This document shows positions 17,553-25,524 of a DNA stretch of 64,000 bases, one piece after another (within the stretch, counting starts at the first letter, position 1; every line of letters starts with the position of its first letter). The stretch is from the NCBI GenBank assembly GCA_017305555.1, contig JAFKKM010000015.1:36973-100972 (forward strand), written 5' to 3'. The DNA is from Hyphomicrobiales bacterium. GTDB lineage: Bacteria > Pseudomonadota > Alphaproteobacteria > Rhizobiales > Xanthobacteraceae. The translations under genes and the position numbers were made by a program. The notes beneath the pieces are model-generated. The model worked only from the letters and a program-made list of their open reading frames with translations, was not told where the DNA came from and searched no databases.

Positions 17553-17754
17553 GATGCTCCTCCTTGGTGGACGCGCAGTCCATTTTTTGACGGGCAGAGG
17601 CCGGATACCGGCGCATGTCCGCTTTCAACCCCGACACTGACGACCGCACAGGAAGTCAGCAGTTCGAAGCCGCTTAGAGTTCAGGCAGCATGATCCTGGA
17701 AGAAGCACTTCGCAAGCGTGACGATGCGATTGATCAACTCAAGCGCATAACGCG

Positions 17755-19191
17755 TTATGGCGTTGCATCGCTGTTCGGCCCAACATAGGCGATGCGCAGC
17801 ATGTTGGTCGCGCCGGGTGTGCCGAGCGGGACGCCGGCGACGATGATGACGCGCTGGCCGGCCTTGGCGAAGCCGTCGCGAAACGCGATGCTGCCGGCGC
17901 GGTCGACCATGTCGTCCTGATCGTGGGCGTCCTCCGCCACGACGCAATGCACGCCCCACACCAATGACAGTTTGCGCCCGGTGGCGAGGCTTGGCGTGAT
18001 CGCGACCACCGGCGGCTTCGGACGTTCGCGCGCGACGCGGAGGCCGGTCGAGCCCGAACTGGTCCAGCAGATGATGGCGGAGAGTTCGAGCGTCTCGGCG
18101 ATCTGCCGCGCGGCGTCGGCGATGGCGTCGCCGATGGTCGCTTCCGGCTCGGGCCGCTGCGCGGTCAGCACGCCGCGATAGGTCGGGTCGCGTTCGACCT
18201 CCTCGCCGATGCGATTCATGGTGGAGACCGCCTCGACAGGGAATTTGCCGGCCGCCGATTCCGCGGACAGCATGATGGCATCGGCGCCTTCGTAGACGGC
18301 GGTAGCAACGTCTGAGACTTCGGCGCGGGTCGGCACCGGCGACTGGATCATCGACTCCAGCATCTGCGTTGCCACCACCACCGGCTTGCCGGCCCTGCGC
18401 GCCATGCGCGTCATTTGTTTCTGTAAGCTCGGCACGCGCTCGACCGGCAGTTCGACGCCGAGGTCGCCACGCGCCACCATCAGCGCGTCAGAAACTTCCA
18501 TGATGTCGGCGAGGCGTTCGATCGCTTGCGGCTTCTCGATCTTGGCCATCACCGAGGCGCGGCCGCGGATCAGCTTCTTGGCCTCGATCACGTCCTCGGC
18601 GCGCTGCACGAAGGACAGCGCCACCCAGTCGATGCCGGCGACTAGCGCGGCCTCGAGATCGGCGCGATCCTTCGGCGTCATCGCCGACATCGGCAGATCG
18701 GTATCCGGCAGGCTGACGCCCTTGCGATCCGACATCTTGCCGCCGATCACGACGCGAGTGACGGCGTGGTCCGGCGCGGCTTCCTCGACGATCAGGCGGA
18801 CCTTGCCGTCGTCGAGCAACAGCGCGTGGCCGGGCTTCAGCGCGGCGAGGATTTCCGGATGCGGCAATTGAACCCGCGTGGCGTCGCCGGGCTCCTTGCT
18901 GGAGTCGAGCGTGAAGCGCGCGCCGTTGTGAAGCTGGATTGCGCCGTCGGCGAACGCGCCGAGCCGCAGCTTCGGGCCCTGAAGGTCGACCAGAATGCCG
19001 ATCGGGCGGCCGTAGCTGCTCTCGACATTGCGGATGGTGTTGACCAATTCGCGCATCTTGTCGTGCGGCGTGTGGCTCATGTTGATGCGGAACACGTCTG
19101 CGCCGGCTTCGAACAGTCGCCGGATCATGGTGCTGTCGGAGGAGGCAGGGCCGAGCGTGGCAAGAATCTTGATGCGGCGCAGGCGTCTCAT
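17755..19191 (-). CDS. pyk: pyruvate kinase
   Basis: A 478-residue glycolytic enzyme converting phosphoenolpyruvate and ADP to pyruvate and ATP. The N-terminus RRIKILATLGPASS, the FRINMSH segment, the catalytic Lys region VMAKIEKPQAIERL, the metal-binding ARGDLGVELP and the ADAIMLSAESAAGKFP loop are complete. The ATG at 19191 is used because it gives the standard family length and overlaps the stop of the DUF1036 gene as ATGA; the longer frame reads through that gene. Translational coupling to a secreted DUF1036 protein is the odd point. Confidence 0.95.
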   Translation of the reverse strand: MRRLRRIKILATLGPASSDSTMIRRLFEAGADVFRINMSHTPHDKMRELVNTIRNVESSYGRPIGILVDLQGPKLRLGAFADGAIQLHNGARFTLDSSKEPGDATRVQLPHPEILAALKPGHALLLDDGKVRLIVEEAAPDHAVTRVVIGGKMSDRKGVSLPDTDLPMSAMTPKDRADLEAALVAGIDWVALSFVQRAEDVIEAKKLIRGRASVMAKIEKPQAIERLADIMEVSDALMVARGDLGVELPVERVPSLQKQMTRMARRAGKPVVVATQMLESMIQSPVPTRAEVSDVATAVYEGADAIMLSAESAAGKFPVEAVSTMNRIGEEVERDPTYRGVLTAQRPEPEATIGDAIADAARQIAETLELSAIICWTSSGSTGLRVARERPKPPVVAITPSLATGRKLSLVWGVHCVVAEDAHDQDDMVDRAGSIAFRDGFAKAGQRVIIVAGVPLGTPGATNMLRIAYVGPNSDATP

Positions 19192-19760
19192 TGCTTGGTC
19201 CCGGGCAGCGTCGCGGGCGGCAGGTTTGGTGCTCCCGGCGTCGTGGTGTGCGGGGCGTTCGGCAGTCCCGGGAGCGGGCCGGGCGCTGTGCCGCTGGGGT
19301 TCTGTTGGCCGGCTTCGGTCAATTGGACGGTCCATGAGCGTTGTTCGCCAGTGTCGACTTCGAAAAAGCCGGTGCGGTCGAAACCGCGCGCCAGGCAGTT
19401 CTCTGTCCCCCGGATGGTGAATTCCTTGTCGCGTGAACACATGAAAGCCTGACCCGACCATTCCCCGCCGCGGTCATAATCGAGGGCATAGATGTAATAG
19501 TACCGCGCGATCAACGTTCCCCTTAGCAGGGTTTCGCAACTGCGCGACGACACGTTCCACCAGCCTTCCGTGACCCACCCCTCGGCATCCTTGTAGCCGA
19601 GCGCGATGCCGACGCGGCTCGGGGTGTTGTTGCACAGCCGGAAGTCCGCGCGTGCCGGCGCGGTCGACCAGCACATCACGGCAAGCGCAATTGCGCACAT
19701 CGGGATGGCGGCGCGCAGGCGGCGCAAAATACGGCGGTGCGGAGAATCGTCTCGGGTCAT
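19188..19760 (-). CDS. DUF1036 exported protein
   Basis: A 190-residue protein with a signal peptide (AIPMCAIALAVMCWS, cleaved after A-R-A near residue 38) and a compact domain containing several Cys (FRLCNNTPSRVGIALGYKD, SSRSCETLL, FMCSRDKEF, TENCLARGF) that match the DUF1036 family. The aromatic WVTEGWWNVSS and the YYYIYALDYD stretch are typical. The last 45 residues are Pro-rich and probably disordered. The function is unknown; it is thought to act in the periplasm. Its stop overlaps the start of pyruvate kinase, and it is divergent from DUF1244 and gapR. Confidence 0.85.
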   Translation of the reverse strand: MTRDDSPHRRILRRLRAAIPMCAIALAVMCWSTAPARADFRLCNNTPSRVGIALGYKDAEGWVTEGWWNVSSRSCETLLRGTLIARYYYIYALDYDRGGEWSGQAFMCSRDKEFTIRGTENCLARGFDRTGFFEVDTGEQRSWTVQLTEAGQQNPSGTAPGPLPGLPNAPHTTTPGAPNLPPATLPGTKQ

Positions 19761-19958
19761 CCGGTCCAGCTATAGCAAAGCATTCGCGATTTGGCGCGCA
19801 CCAACGCGGCCGGCTCAACCGATGGTGACCGGACCGGCGTCGCCGAATGCCGGTGCGAGCCTTCACGCGAGGCGGCTTTTTTACACATCAAGGTGGAAAA
19901 ATCTGTGATCGGACCCATTTTGGGTTAACGTTCGGGACTTCACGATGAGAGATGCGCC

Positions 19959-20261
19959 ATGGCGATCGACGAGAAAACCACTACTGAACTGGAAGCTGCC
20001 GTATTTCGCCGACTGGTGGCGCATCTGCGCGAGCGAACCGACGTGCAGAACATCGACCTGATGAATCTCGCCGGCTTCTGCCGCAACTGCCTGTCCAACT
20101 GGATGAAGGAAGCTGCCGACGCGAAAGGCATCGCGCTGAGCAAGGACGAGAGCCGCGAGGCGGTCTACGGGATGCCGTACGAGACATGGAAGGCGAAATA
20201 TCAGGGCAGTGCCACGCCGGAACAACTGGCCACGATGGCCAAGGCGCAAACAGGCCATTGA
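19959..20261 (+). CDS. DUF1244 family protein
   Basis: A 100-residue, probably cytosolic, mostly helical protein. The central block MNLAGFCRNCLSNWMKEAAD with a CXXC pair and the following YGMPYETWKAKYQ are hallmarks of DUF1244. No function is established. The start ATG lies 8 bases after GAGAGATGCG-like purine-rich sequence. It is transcribed away from the DUF1036-pyk pair and is followed at 168 bases by gapR. The CXXC suggests metal or redox binding, which remains inference. Confidence 0.88.
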   Translation: MAIDEKTTTELEAAVFRRLVAHLRERTDVQNIDLMNLAGFCRNCLSNWMKEAADAKGIALSKDESREAVYGMPYETWKAKYQGSATPEQLATMAKAQTGH

Positions 20262-20428
20262 GGCCATAATGACGGCGTGCAGAGCCTCTGGATTTTTTCT
20301 TCTGTGGGGCTGCTGTGGATGATCCGGATGCCGCCTTGACGAAAGGCGCGCCAGTCATGAGTGTCGCCCAACAATGCGGTGTGCTTCCGGCCTCCGCCCA
20401 CCCATATTCAGTTCAGTAGGAGTGCACG

Positions 20429-20698
20429 ATGGCCACCGCTGCCGCCGTCCAGGACGAGCCCGCGACCCGCTTTGCCAAGGATCAGCTCAAGGCCATCATC
20501 GAGCGTATCGAGCGGCTGGAAGAAGAGAAGAAGGCGATTTCCGACGACATCCGCGATGTCTACGCCGAGGCCAAAGGCAACGGCTACGACGTCAAGGCGC
20601 TGCGCACCATCGTGCGGATGCGCAAACAGGACGCCAACGAGCGCGCCGAGCAGGAAACCATTCTGGAGACCTATCTCCAGGCGTTGGGAATGCTCTGA
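20429..20698 (+). CDS. gapR: GapR-like nucleoid protein (DUF2312)
   Basis: An 89-residue protein containing the DUF2312 coiled-coil: [20 protein letters not shown] followed by the [19 protein letters not shown] segment and [14 protein letters not shown]. This is the family of Caulobacter GapR, an essential protein that clamps overtwisted, AT-rich DNA ahead of replication and transcription complexes. A good AGGAG ribosome site precedes the ATG. Short N-terminal extension ([11 protein letters not shown]) is typical. The gene is followed by dispersed repeats. Confidence 0.92.
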   Translation: MATAAAVQDEPATRFAKDQLKAIIERIERLEEEKKAISDDIRDVYAEAKGNGYDVKALRTIVRMRKQDANERAEQETILETYLQALGML

Positions 20699-20717
20699 GG
20701 CATCATCGCACGCCGTC

Positions 20718-20877
20718 GTCATGGTCGGGCGTAGCCGTTCGAAGAACGGCGTCGCTTCGCTCGCCCGTAGCCGTTCGAAGAACGGCGTCGCTTCGCTCGC
20801 CTATGGTCCCGGCCATCCACGTCGTTAAATCCGTAAGTCTTCAAGACGTGGATGCCCGGCATAAAGCCGGGCATGAC
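20718..20877. repeat. dispersed palindromic repeat, family B (copy with tandem duplication)
   Basis: Left end GTCATGGTCGGGC, right end ACGTGGATGCCCGGCATAAAG then CCGGGCATGAC, the usual B hairpin. Between them lies a 36-base unit present twice in tandem. The B element at 62395-62516 contains one copy of that unit in the opposite orientation. Confidence 0.8.
20730..20801. repeat. perfect tandem duplication, 2 x 36 bases
   Basis: CGTAGCCGTTCGAAGAACGG followed by CGTCGCTTCGCTCGCC occurs twice without a mismatch (20730-20765 and 20766-20801). Each copy holds the hairpin CCGTTC-GAA-GAACGG. Confidence 0.95.
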
Positions 20878-20938
20878 GGATCAACTTGAACGCATCACGC
20901 GCCATAGAGCATGATTTTCCGAGGCTGAATCTGAGGTC

Positions 20939-21029
20939 GTCACCCTGAGGTGCTGTCGCGTAGCGACAGCCTCGAAGGGCGACGGTGGCGATCCTTCGAG
21001 GCTCGCTTCGCTCGCACCTCAGGATGACG
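20939..21029. repeat. dispersed palindromic repeat, family A (copy 3)
   Basis: GTCACCCTGAGGTGCTGTCG to CACCTCAGGATGAC; near identical to the copy at 50048-50138. It lies 30 bases past the stop of the DUF882 gene. Confidence 0.85.
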
Positions 21030-21059
21030 GCGCACGCTTCAATTCAAGTCGATCTCGCC

Positions 21060-22673
21060 TTAGCGCAGCGCGGCGGTCTGGAATGTCACCGTCGGCAAGT
21101 TGGCGACGGCGGTACCGGTGAAGCGGTCGCAGACCATGCCGGGCTGCGGATCGCTGGAGAAGCTCGCCGCGACGGTAGTTTGCGGCTTCACGAAATGGAC
21201 CCGCATCGCCGTCATGTCAGGCTCACCGAACACGGTCGAGGACATCGCCGTGGTGGCGCTCGGCGACAGGATCATCGCGCGCATCCAGACAGTGTCGCCC
21301 TTGGCGGCGGACGCCAGCCGCGTCGAGACCGTGATCCGGCCATCGCGGCCCTGATGGCCTTTCGCTACCACCGTGGTCACATCATTGACCGACATCGCAT
21401 TGTGCTTGGCTGGGCGATGCCGCAGATGGCGTGGAATCGGCGCGCTGGCGGCGACGATGTGGGCGCGATCGAGCGGCGAGGGCACCGGCGCGAAGGCCAG
21501 AGCATGGAAGGCATGGTCGATGCTGGCGGTCGGCTGCGGATCGACGGCGTTGGAGAGCGCCTGTCGCGCGCTGATGGCGGCGACCTGCGCCGGCGTCGCC
21601 TGCTTCGGCTTGGTCGGCGGCGTATCGCCCCAGAAGCCGCGTGAATTGATGATATCGGCCGGTGTCCTGAATTTCGGTTCGGTGCGAGCCACCGCCTCTT
21701 GCCTGGCGGGCGCGGGCGCCGGGACGATGTTATCGGCCGAGGCGACCTGATAGCTGGCGGGGATCGTCGGTTTGGCGCGCGGTAGTGGCACCGGTTCGGC
21801 CGGGATAGCTGCGGCGGTTACGACAGGAGCGGCCTCAGGTTTGGCGGCCGAAGGCGCATTGCTTGTTGATGCTTCGTCATCCTCGTCGTTGGACTTCGAC
21901 TTGAACAGCGACGCGAGCAGGCTCTTGGGCTTCTCGAACGAGAAGCTGTCGTCGCCCTTGCCGCGCCTCTGAACGTCGGCCAGCGCCAGTTGATAGCCGG
22001 CCAGCGGCTTGCCGTCGGACGGCACGTGCACGGTGCGGCCGTTGGGGAAGACGCGGACCAACTGGTCGTGGGTCATGCGCGGCCAGTGACGGATGTTGCC
22101 GGTGTCGAGGTGGACAAACGGCGATCCGGAGGTCGGGTAGAAGCCGACGCCGCCGCGTTGCAAGCGCAGCCCGGCGAAGCGGATCTGCTCCAGCGGTACG
22201 CCGGGAATGAAGAAGTCCATGGCGCGGCCGAGCATGTGCTGGCTGTGGCGCGCGACGCCGGTGTGGGCGGAGCGGCGGCGAAGCATGGAATTGGTGGCGG
22301 GCGAGCGGTAGGACGAGATGATCTGGATCGGCTTCTTGCCGTCGACGTCGCGATAGACTTCCCACAAAATGTCGAACAGGTGCGGGTCCATCGTGGTCTG
22401 CGCCTGGTTACGCCAGTCGCGCAGGAAGTGATTGAGCCGCTTGAGCGCGGCCTCGTCGTAACGGCCGTTGCGCTTGTAGGTGATGGTCAGGTCTTCGCCG
22501 GAATGGGTGTGGTGGAACGACAGCGTGCGGGTTTCGCGCGACGCGGTGGCGTCATGGACCGAGCCGGCGCCGGCGAGAAGCAGCAGCGACGTCAGGCCGA
22601 CGCCGTAACCGGCGCGCGACAGGGTCAGCGATTTGAAAACGCGTGCGAAACCGACCGGCACGAATGAGCCCAC
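21060..22673 (-). CDS. DUF882 / peptidase M15 endopeptidase, YcbK (MepK)-like, with long C-terminal tail
   Basis: A 537-residue exported protein. After an N-terminal hydrophobic segment (VGLTSLLLLAGAGS) comes the DUF882/M15 zinc-peptidase domain (about residues 45-210) with SSYRSPATNSML, the metal-ligand pattern SQHMLGRAMDFF (H-x6-D) and PFVHLDTGNIRHW. E. coli YcbK/MepK, which cuts 3-3 (mDap-mDap) cross-links, is only about 180 residues; here about 320 more residues follow, Pro/Ala-rich then a possible small domain. The start is GTG at 22673 without a strong ribosome site. The gene lies downstream of a YcbB-type L,D-transpeptidase on the same strand, as in E. coli ycbB-ycbK, so a make-and-trim role for 3-3 cross-links is likely. 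Confidence 0.85.
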   Translation of the reverse strand: MGSFVPVGFARVFKSLTLSRAGYGVGLTSLLLLAGAGSVHDATASRETRTLSFHHTHSGEDLTITYKRNGRYDEAALKRLNHFLRDWRNQAQTTMDPHLFDILWEVYRDVDGKKPIQIISSYRSPATNSMLRRRSAHTGVARHSQHMLGRAMDFFIPGVPLEQIRFAGLRLQRGGVGFYPTSGSPFVHLDTGNIRHWPRMTHDQLVRVFPNGRTVHVPSDGKPLAGYQLALADVQRRGKGDDSFSFEKPKSLLASLFKSKSNDEDDEASTSNAPSAAKPEAAPVVTAAAIPAEPVPLPRAKPTIPASYQVASADNIVPAPAPARQEAVARTEPKFRTPADIINSRGFWGDTPPTKPKQATPAQVAAISARQALSNAVDPQPTASIDHAFHALAFAPVPSPLDRAHIVAASAPIPRHLRHRPAKHNAMSVNDVTTVVAKGHQGRDGRITVSTRLASAAKGDTVWMRAMILSPSATTAMSSTVFGEPDMTAMRVHFVKPQTTVAASFSSDPQPGMVCDRFTGTAVANLPTVTFQTAALR

Positions 22674-22854
22674 CCAGAGGACGTTCAGTCAAAACTCCTT
22701 CGCAACCCCATGCAGCGAAAGAGGGATAACGAGGCTTAAATCAGGAGGGTTAATCGAGATTTACCCCCAAATCGGATTGAAGAAAGAAACCTAGCCCAGC
22801 GAGTATGGCAAAAAATAGCCCGCGCCCAGCGGCGGGGTGTACAATGGTTAACGG

Positions 22855-22885
22855 AACGGGCTCCGCCGGTGTGACGGAGCCCGTT
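22855..22885. terminator. strong stem-loop after the L,D-transpeptidase gene
   Basis: AACGGGCTCCG / CGGAGCCCGTT, 11 pairs around a 9-base loop, 42 bases past the transpeptidase stop. No long T-run follows on the minus strand (CCGTTAACC), so termination may be partial, allowing some read-through to the DUF882 gene. Confidence 0.65.
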
Positions 22886-22926
22886 GATATTGCAGATAAA
22901 TTTCGTTCAATCGGAGCGAAATCGGC

Positions 22927-25050
22927 CTAGCGATAAATTCTCCGGCGCTGGCCGTATTCGGCGGCCGGCGGCGGGGCCTGGGTCGGAATGCCGAACAGCC
23001 GCTCGAAGAAGTTCGGCCCGCTGTCATGGCCGAAACCGCCACGGTCGTTGACCGCGACCGGAAGCTGGGCCCGGGGCCGCGAATAGTTCGGCTGGGCGTG
23101 GGCGACCACGGCTTCGAGGTTCTTGTTCTTGCTGTTACGCAGCAGCGCCAGCATGGTCGAGTCGCGCCCGTAAATATCGCGGCGGATTTGCAGCTTGCCG
23201 GCATCGTCGACGAACGCGGTCTGGTAGGTGATGTTCACCGGGATGGGCGTCGCGAACTTGATGTCGCGCTCGGTGCTGCCGTACATCGAACGGATTTTCT
23301 CCGGCGTGTAGTGCTCGTTCGGCATCGCGATGTTGAGCAGGATCGATGCGTATTGATCGGGGTTCTGCACCCGCATACAGCCGTGGCTGAATGCGCGAAC
23401 GTCGCGGGAGAACAGGTTCTTGTCCGGCGTGTCGTGCTGATACACCAGGAACTTGTTCGGGAAGTTGAAGCGGATGCGGCCCAGCGCGTTGCGCTCGCCC
23501 GGCGGCTGCGAGATGCGGATGGTCCCGTCGGGGCTCTGCTGCAGCTTCAGGCCCATGCGGTCGAGCACAGTCGGATCCTGCTGCAACGCCGGCAGGTATT
23601 CGTTGGTGATGATCGACGGCGGCACGTTCCAGGTCGGGTTGACGGTGATGTACTTCATCGTCTCAGTCAGAAGCGGCGTGGCGTGCTTGCCGGGCTTGCC
23701 GACCACCACGCGGGTCTTCCAGACCTCGGCGCCGTTATGCATCACCTTCAGCGTGAAATCGGGAATGTTGAGGATGGCGTAGGCGTTGCCAAGCGACGGC
23801 GCGCCGAGCTGGCGCGGCAGCCAGCGCCAACGCTCCATGTTGACGACGATGGTATCGATCTCGCGGTCGCGCTTCGGGCTGTTAATGGCCTTCACGGTGT
23901 GGTCGTCGAGGACGCCGGTCGCCTTCAGGCCGGCGTGCGCCTGAAACTTGCGGACTGCGGCGGCGACGGTGGCGTCGTAATGGGTGTCGTCGGGATTTTC
24001 GGTGACGCCCAGCTTGGCGCGCAGTTGCGGCACACGGTCATCTTCCATCGCGACCGGATGCGGGTTTTTCTTGGTCTTCCGGGCGAGCGAGAGCTTCGGA
24101 CCTTCCGGCAGCAGCGTCACCGGACCTTCCGACTGGCCGCGCAACTCGGCGAGCTTGGCGCGCAGCTCCTTATAGAGTTTCTGCGGCGGGTTATAGGCTT
24201 GCAGCGCCGCCGAAGCATCCTTCGCCGTCGAGATGTTGGCGAGCACCTCGTTAGGATCGACGGGATGTTCGGGATATTGGATGTCGGCGCTCACCTGCGA
24301 CCAGTGCATCTGGCCACTTTGCGCCTGGCGCGCGTAGTCCAACATGCTGGCGGTCAGCTTGAGGTCGGCTTCCGCCAGCGCATCGGGGCCGGTCGCAGAG
24401 CCGAAGTTCGGCACCGGATATTCCGCCGGGTTGAGGCCGTCGACGGCGGCATCGTTGAGGCGCGACACGACGCTCTTGGCGCGCGCGGTGAGGGCGCCGC
24501 CCTCGGTCCACAGCGGAGCGTAATCGCGGGCGGCGTAGAATTTCTCCACGGCGGCGCGCTCGTTCTTGCGGTCGAAGAACTTGCCGGCCTGGGTTTGCAG
24601 CGCCTCGCGCAGCTTGTCGGCGACGGGCTGATCGGCGGGCGCGACCTTGCCGGCGGCTTTCACGGGCTCCTGCGCGGCGGGGGCCGCAGCCGGTTCCTTG
24701 GCTTGCTGGGCCGCAGCGTCGGACGTCGCAGGCGGGGCCGTCACGCTGGTGGCGGGGGCGGTCGCGGGCGTGGTGCTCGCGGTGGTTTCGGTCTTGTCGG
24801 CCGATGCAGGCGCGGCGGCGGTGCTGGTCGCCGGGCTTGAGGCCGTCGCCGTGATATCGGCGGCGGTCGGCGGCGGCACGAGGCTGGTGTCGGGCACGGG
24901 AACCGCGGCATCGATCGCCAACTGCGCCGCGTTGTTTTGCGCCGGCGCGGTCTGCGCGAATGCGCTCGAGGTCGAAACCGTCAGGAATGTCGCCGCGACG
25001 GCCATCAGCACGCGGTCAAATCCATGTCGGCCAATCGAGTCGTTCCGCAT
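22927..25050 (-). CDS. L,D-transpeptidase, YcbB (LdtD)-like
   Basis: A 707-residue periplasmic enzyme. A signal peptide (VLMAVAATFLTVSTSSAFAQ) is followed by an Ala/Thr/Pro-rich linker of about 100 residues, a scaffold domain, a peptidoglycan-binding domain (LRAKLGVTENPDDTHYDATV onward) and the YkuD catalytic domain with the active-site block FSHGCMRVQNP containing the nucleophilic Cys. This layout is that of YcbB/LdtD enzymes that form 3-3 cross-links and attach proteins to peptidoglycan. The ATG at 25050 lies after purine-rich AGAGGA and gives a proper signal peptide; the longer frame adds an unrelated basic stretch. Its partner is the DUF882 endopeptidase gene downstream. Confidence 0.9.
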   Translation of the reverse strand: MRNDSIGRHGFDRVLMAVAATFLTVSTSSAFAQTAPAQNNAAQLAIDAAVPVPDTSLVPPPTAADITATASSPATSTAAAPASADKTETTASTTPATAPATSVTAPPATSDAAAQQAKEPAAAPAAQEPVKAAGKVAPADQPVADKLREALQTQAGKFFDRKNERAAVEKFYAARDYAPLWTEGGALTARAKSVVSRLNDAAVDGLNPAEYPVPNFGSATGPDALAEADLKLTASMLDYARQAQSGQMHWSQVSADIQYPEHPVDPNEVLANISTAKDASAALQAYNPPQKLYKELRAKLAELRGQSEGPVTLLPEGPKLSLARKTKKNPHPVAMEDDRVPQLRAKLGVTENPDDTHYDATVAAAVRKFQAHAGLKATGVLDDHTVKAINSPKRDREIDTIVVNMERWRWLPRQLGAPSLGNAYAILNIPDFTLKVMHNGAEVWKTRVVVGKPGKHATPLLTETMKYITVNPTWNVPPSIITNEYLPALQQDPTVLDRMGLKLQQSPDGTIRISQPPGERNALGRIRFNFPNKFLVYQHDTPDKNLFSRDVRAFSHGCMRVQNPDQYASILLNIAMPNEHYTPEKIRSMYGSTERDIKFATPIPVNITYQTAFVDDAGKLQIRRDIYGRDSTMLALLRNSKNKNLEAVVAHAQPNYSRPRAQLPVAVNDRGGFGHDSGPNFFERLFGIPTQAPPPAAEYGQRRRIYR

Positions 25051-25524
25051 TCCTCTAACCTTTCGCTCTAACCTCTCGGCGAAACCGTCCTGCGTTTGGA
25101 ACGGTTCTGCTCTCAAGTGCGCGCAGCGTGTCACGGCACGTTTGCCAAAGTGTCAACATCGCCGGCTCGCACCGCTCGACGCCATCACTTCGACTGTCCG
25201 CAACTTAACTCTGCGGTGGATGCGCGGTTCCTTGCATATGGTCCCGCGAACATAAAGCCCCGCGAAATACGGCACAGCACGAGCGCGCCGCGATTCATTC
25301 GCAGGATACACGGCTGGCGCCTGAGCAACCAGCGTGGCACCGAATGGTTCACGACAAACTGACCGGGAAACCACTCGTTTGCAACGCGCGTCGGGGCCTG
25401 TTGGTCGCTTTTGCGTGTGTCTGTCACCGGACCGCAACGGTTCAATCGATCCGCGAGGTTTGCGAGATATCGGCTATGTGTGACATCCGCGCCACGCTTT
25501 GCGTTCGTGGTGTCACGGATCGCG
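25051..25524. other. gap between sigma-54 regulator and L,D-transpeptidase genes
   Basis: 474 bases without a supported gene; short overlapping frames on both strands look non-coding. It should carry the transpeptidase promoter. One imperfect hairpin (GTGACA..CCACG / CGTGG-TGTCAC at 25481-25519) is near the end of the regulator gene and may be its terminator. Confidence 0.4.

Noticed and set aside
20718..21029. CRISPR array (short repeated units with palindromes)
   Set aside because: Only two tandem copies without spacers and within dispersed palindromic repeats; no cas gene.
23026..24840. 604-residue open frame on the plus strand opposite the L,D-transpeptidase gene
   Set aside because: High GC leaves the antisense frame open; the opposite strand has intact YkuD and peptidoglycan-binding motifs, and this frame resembles nothing.
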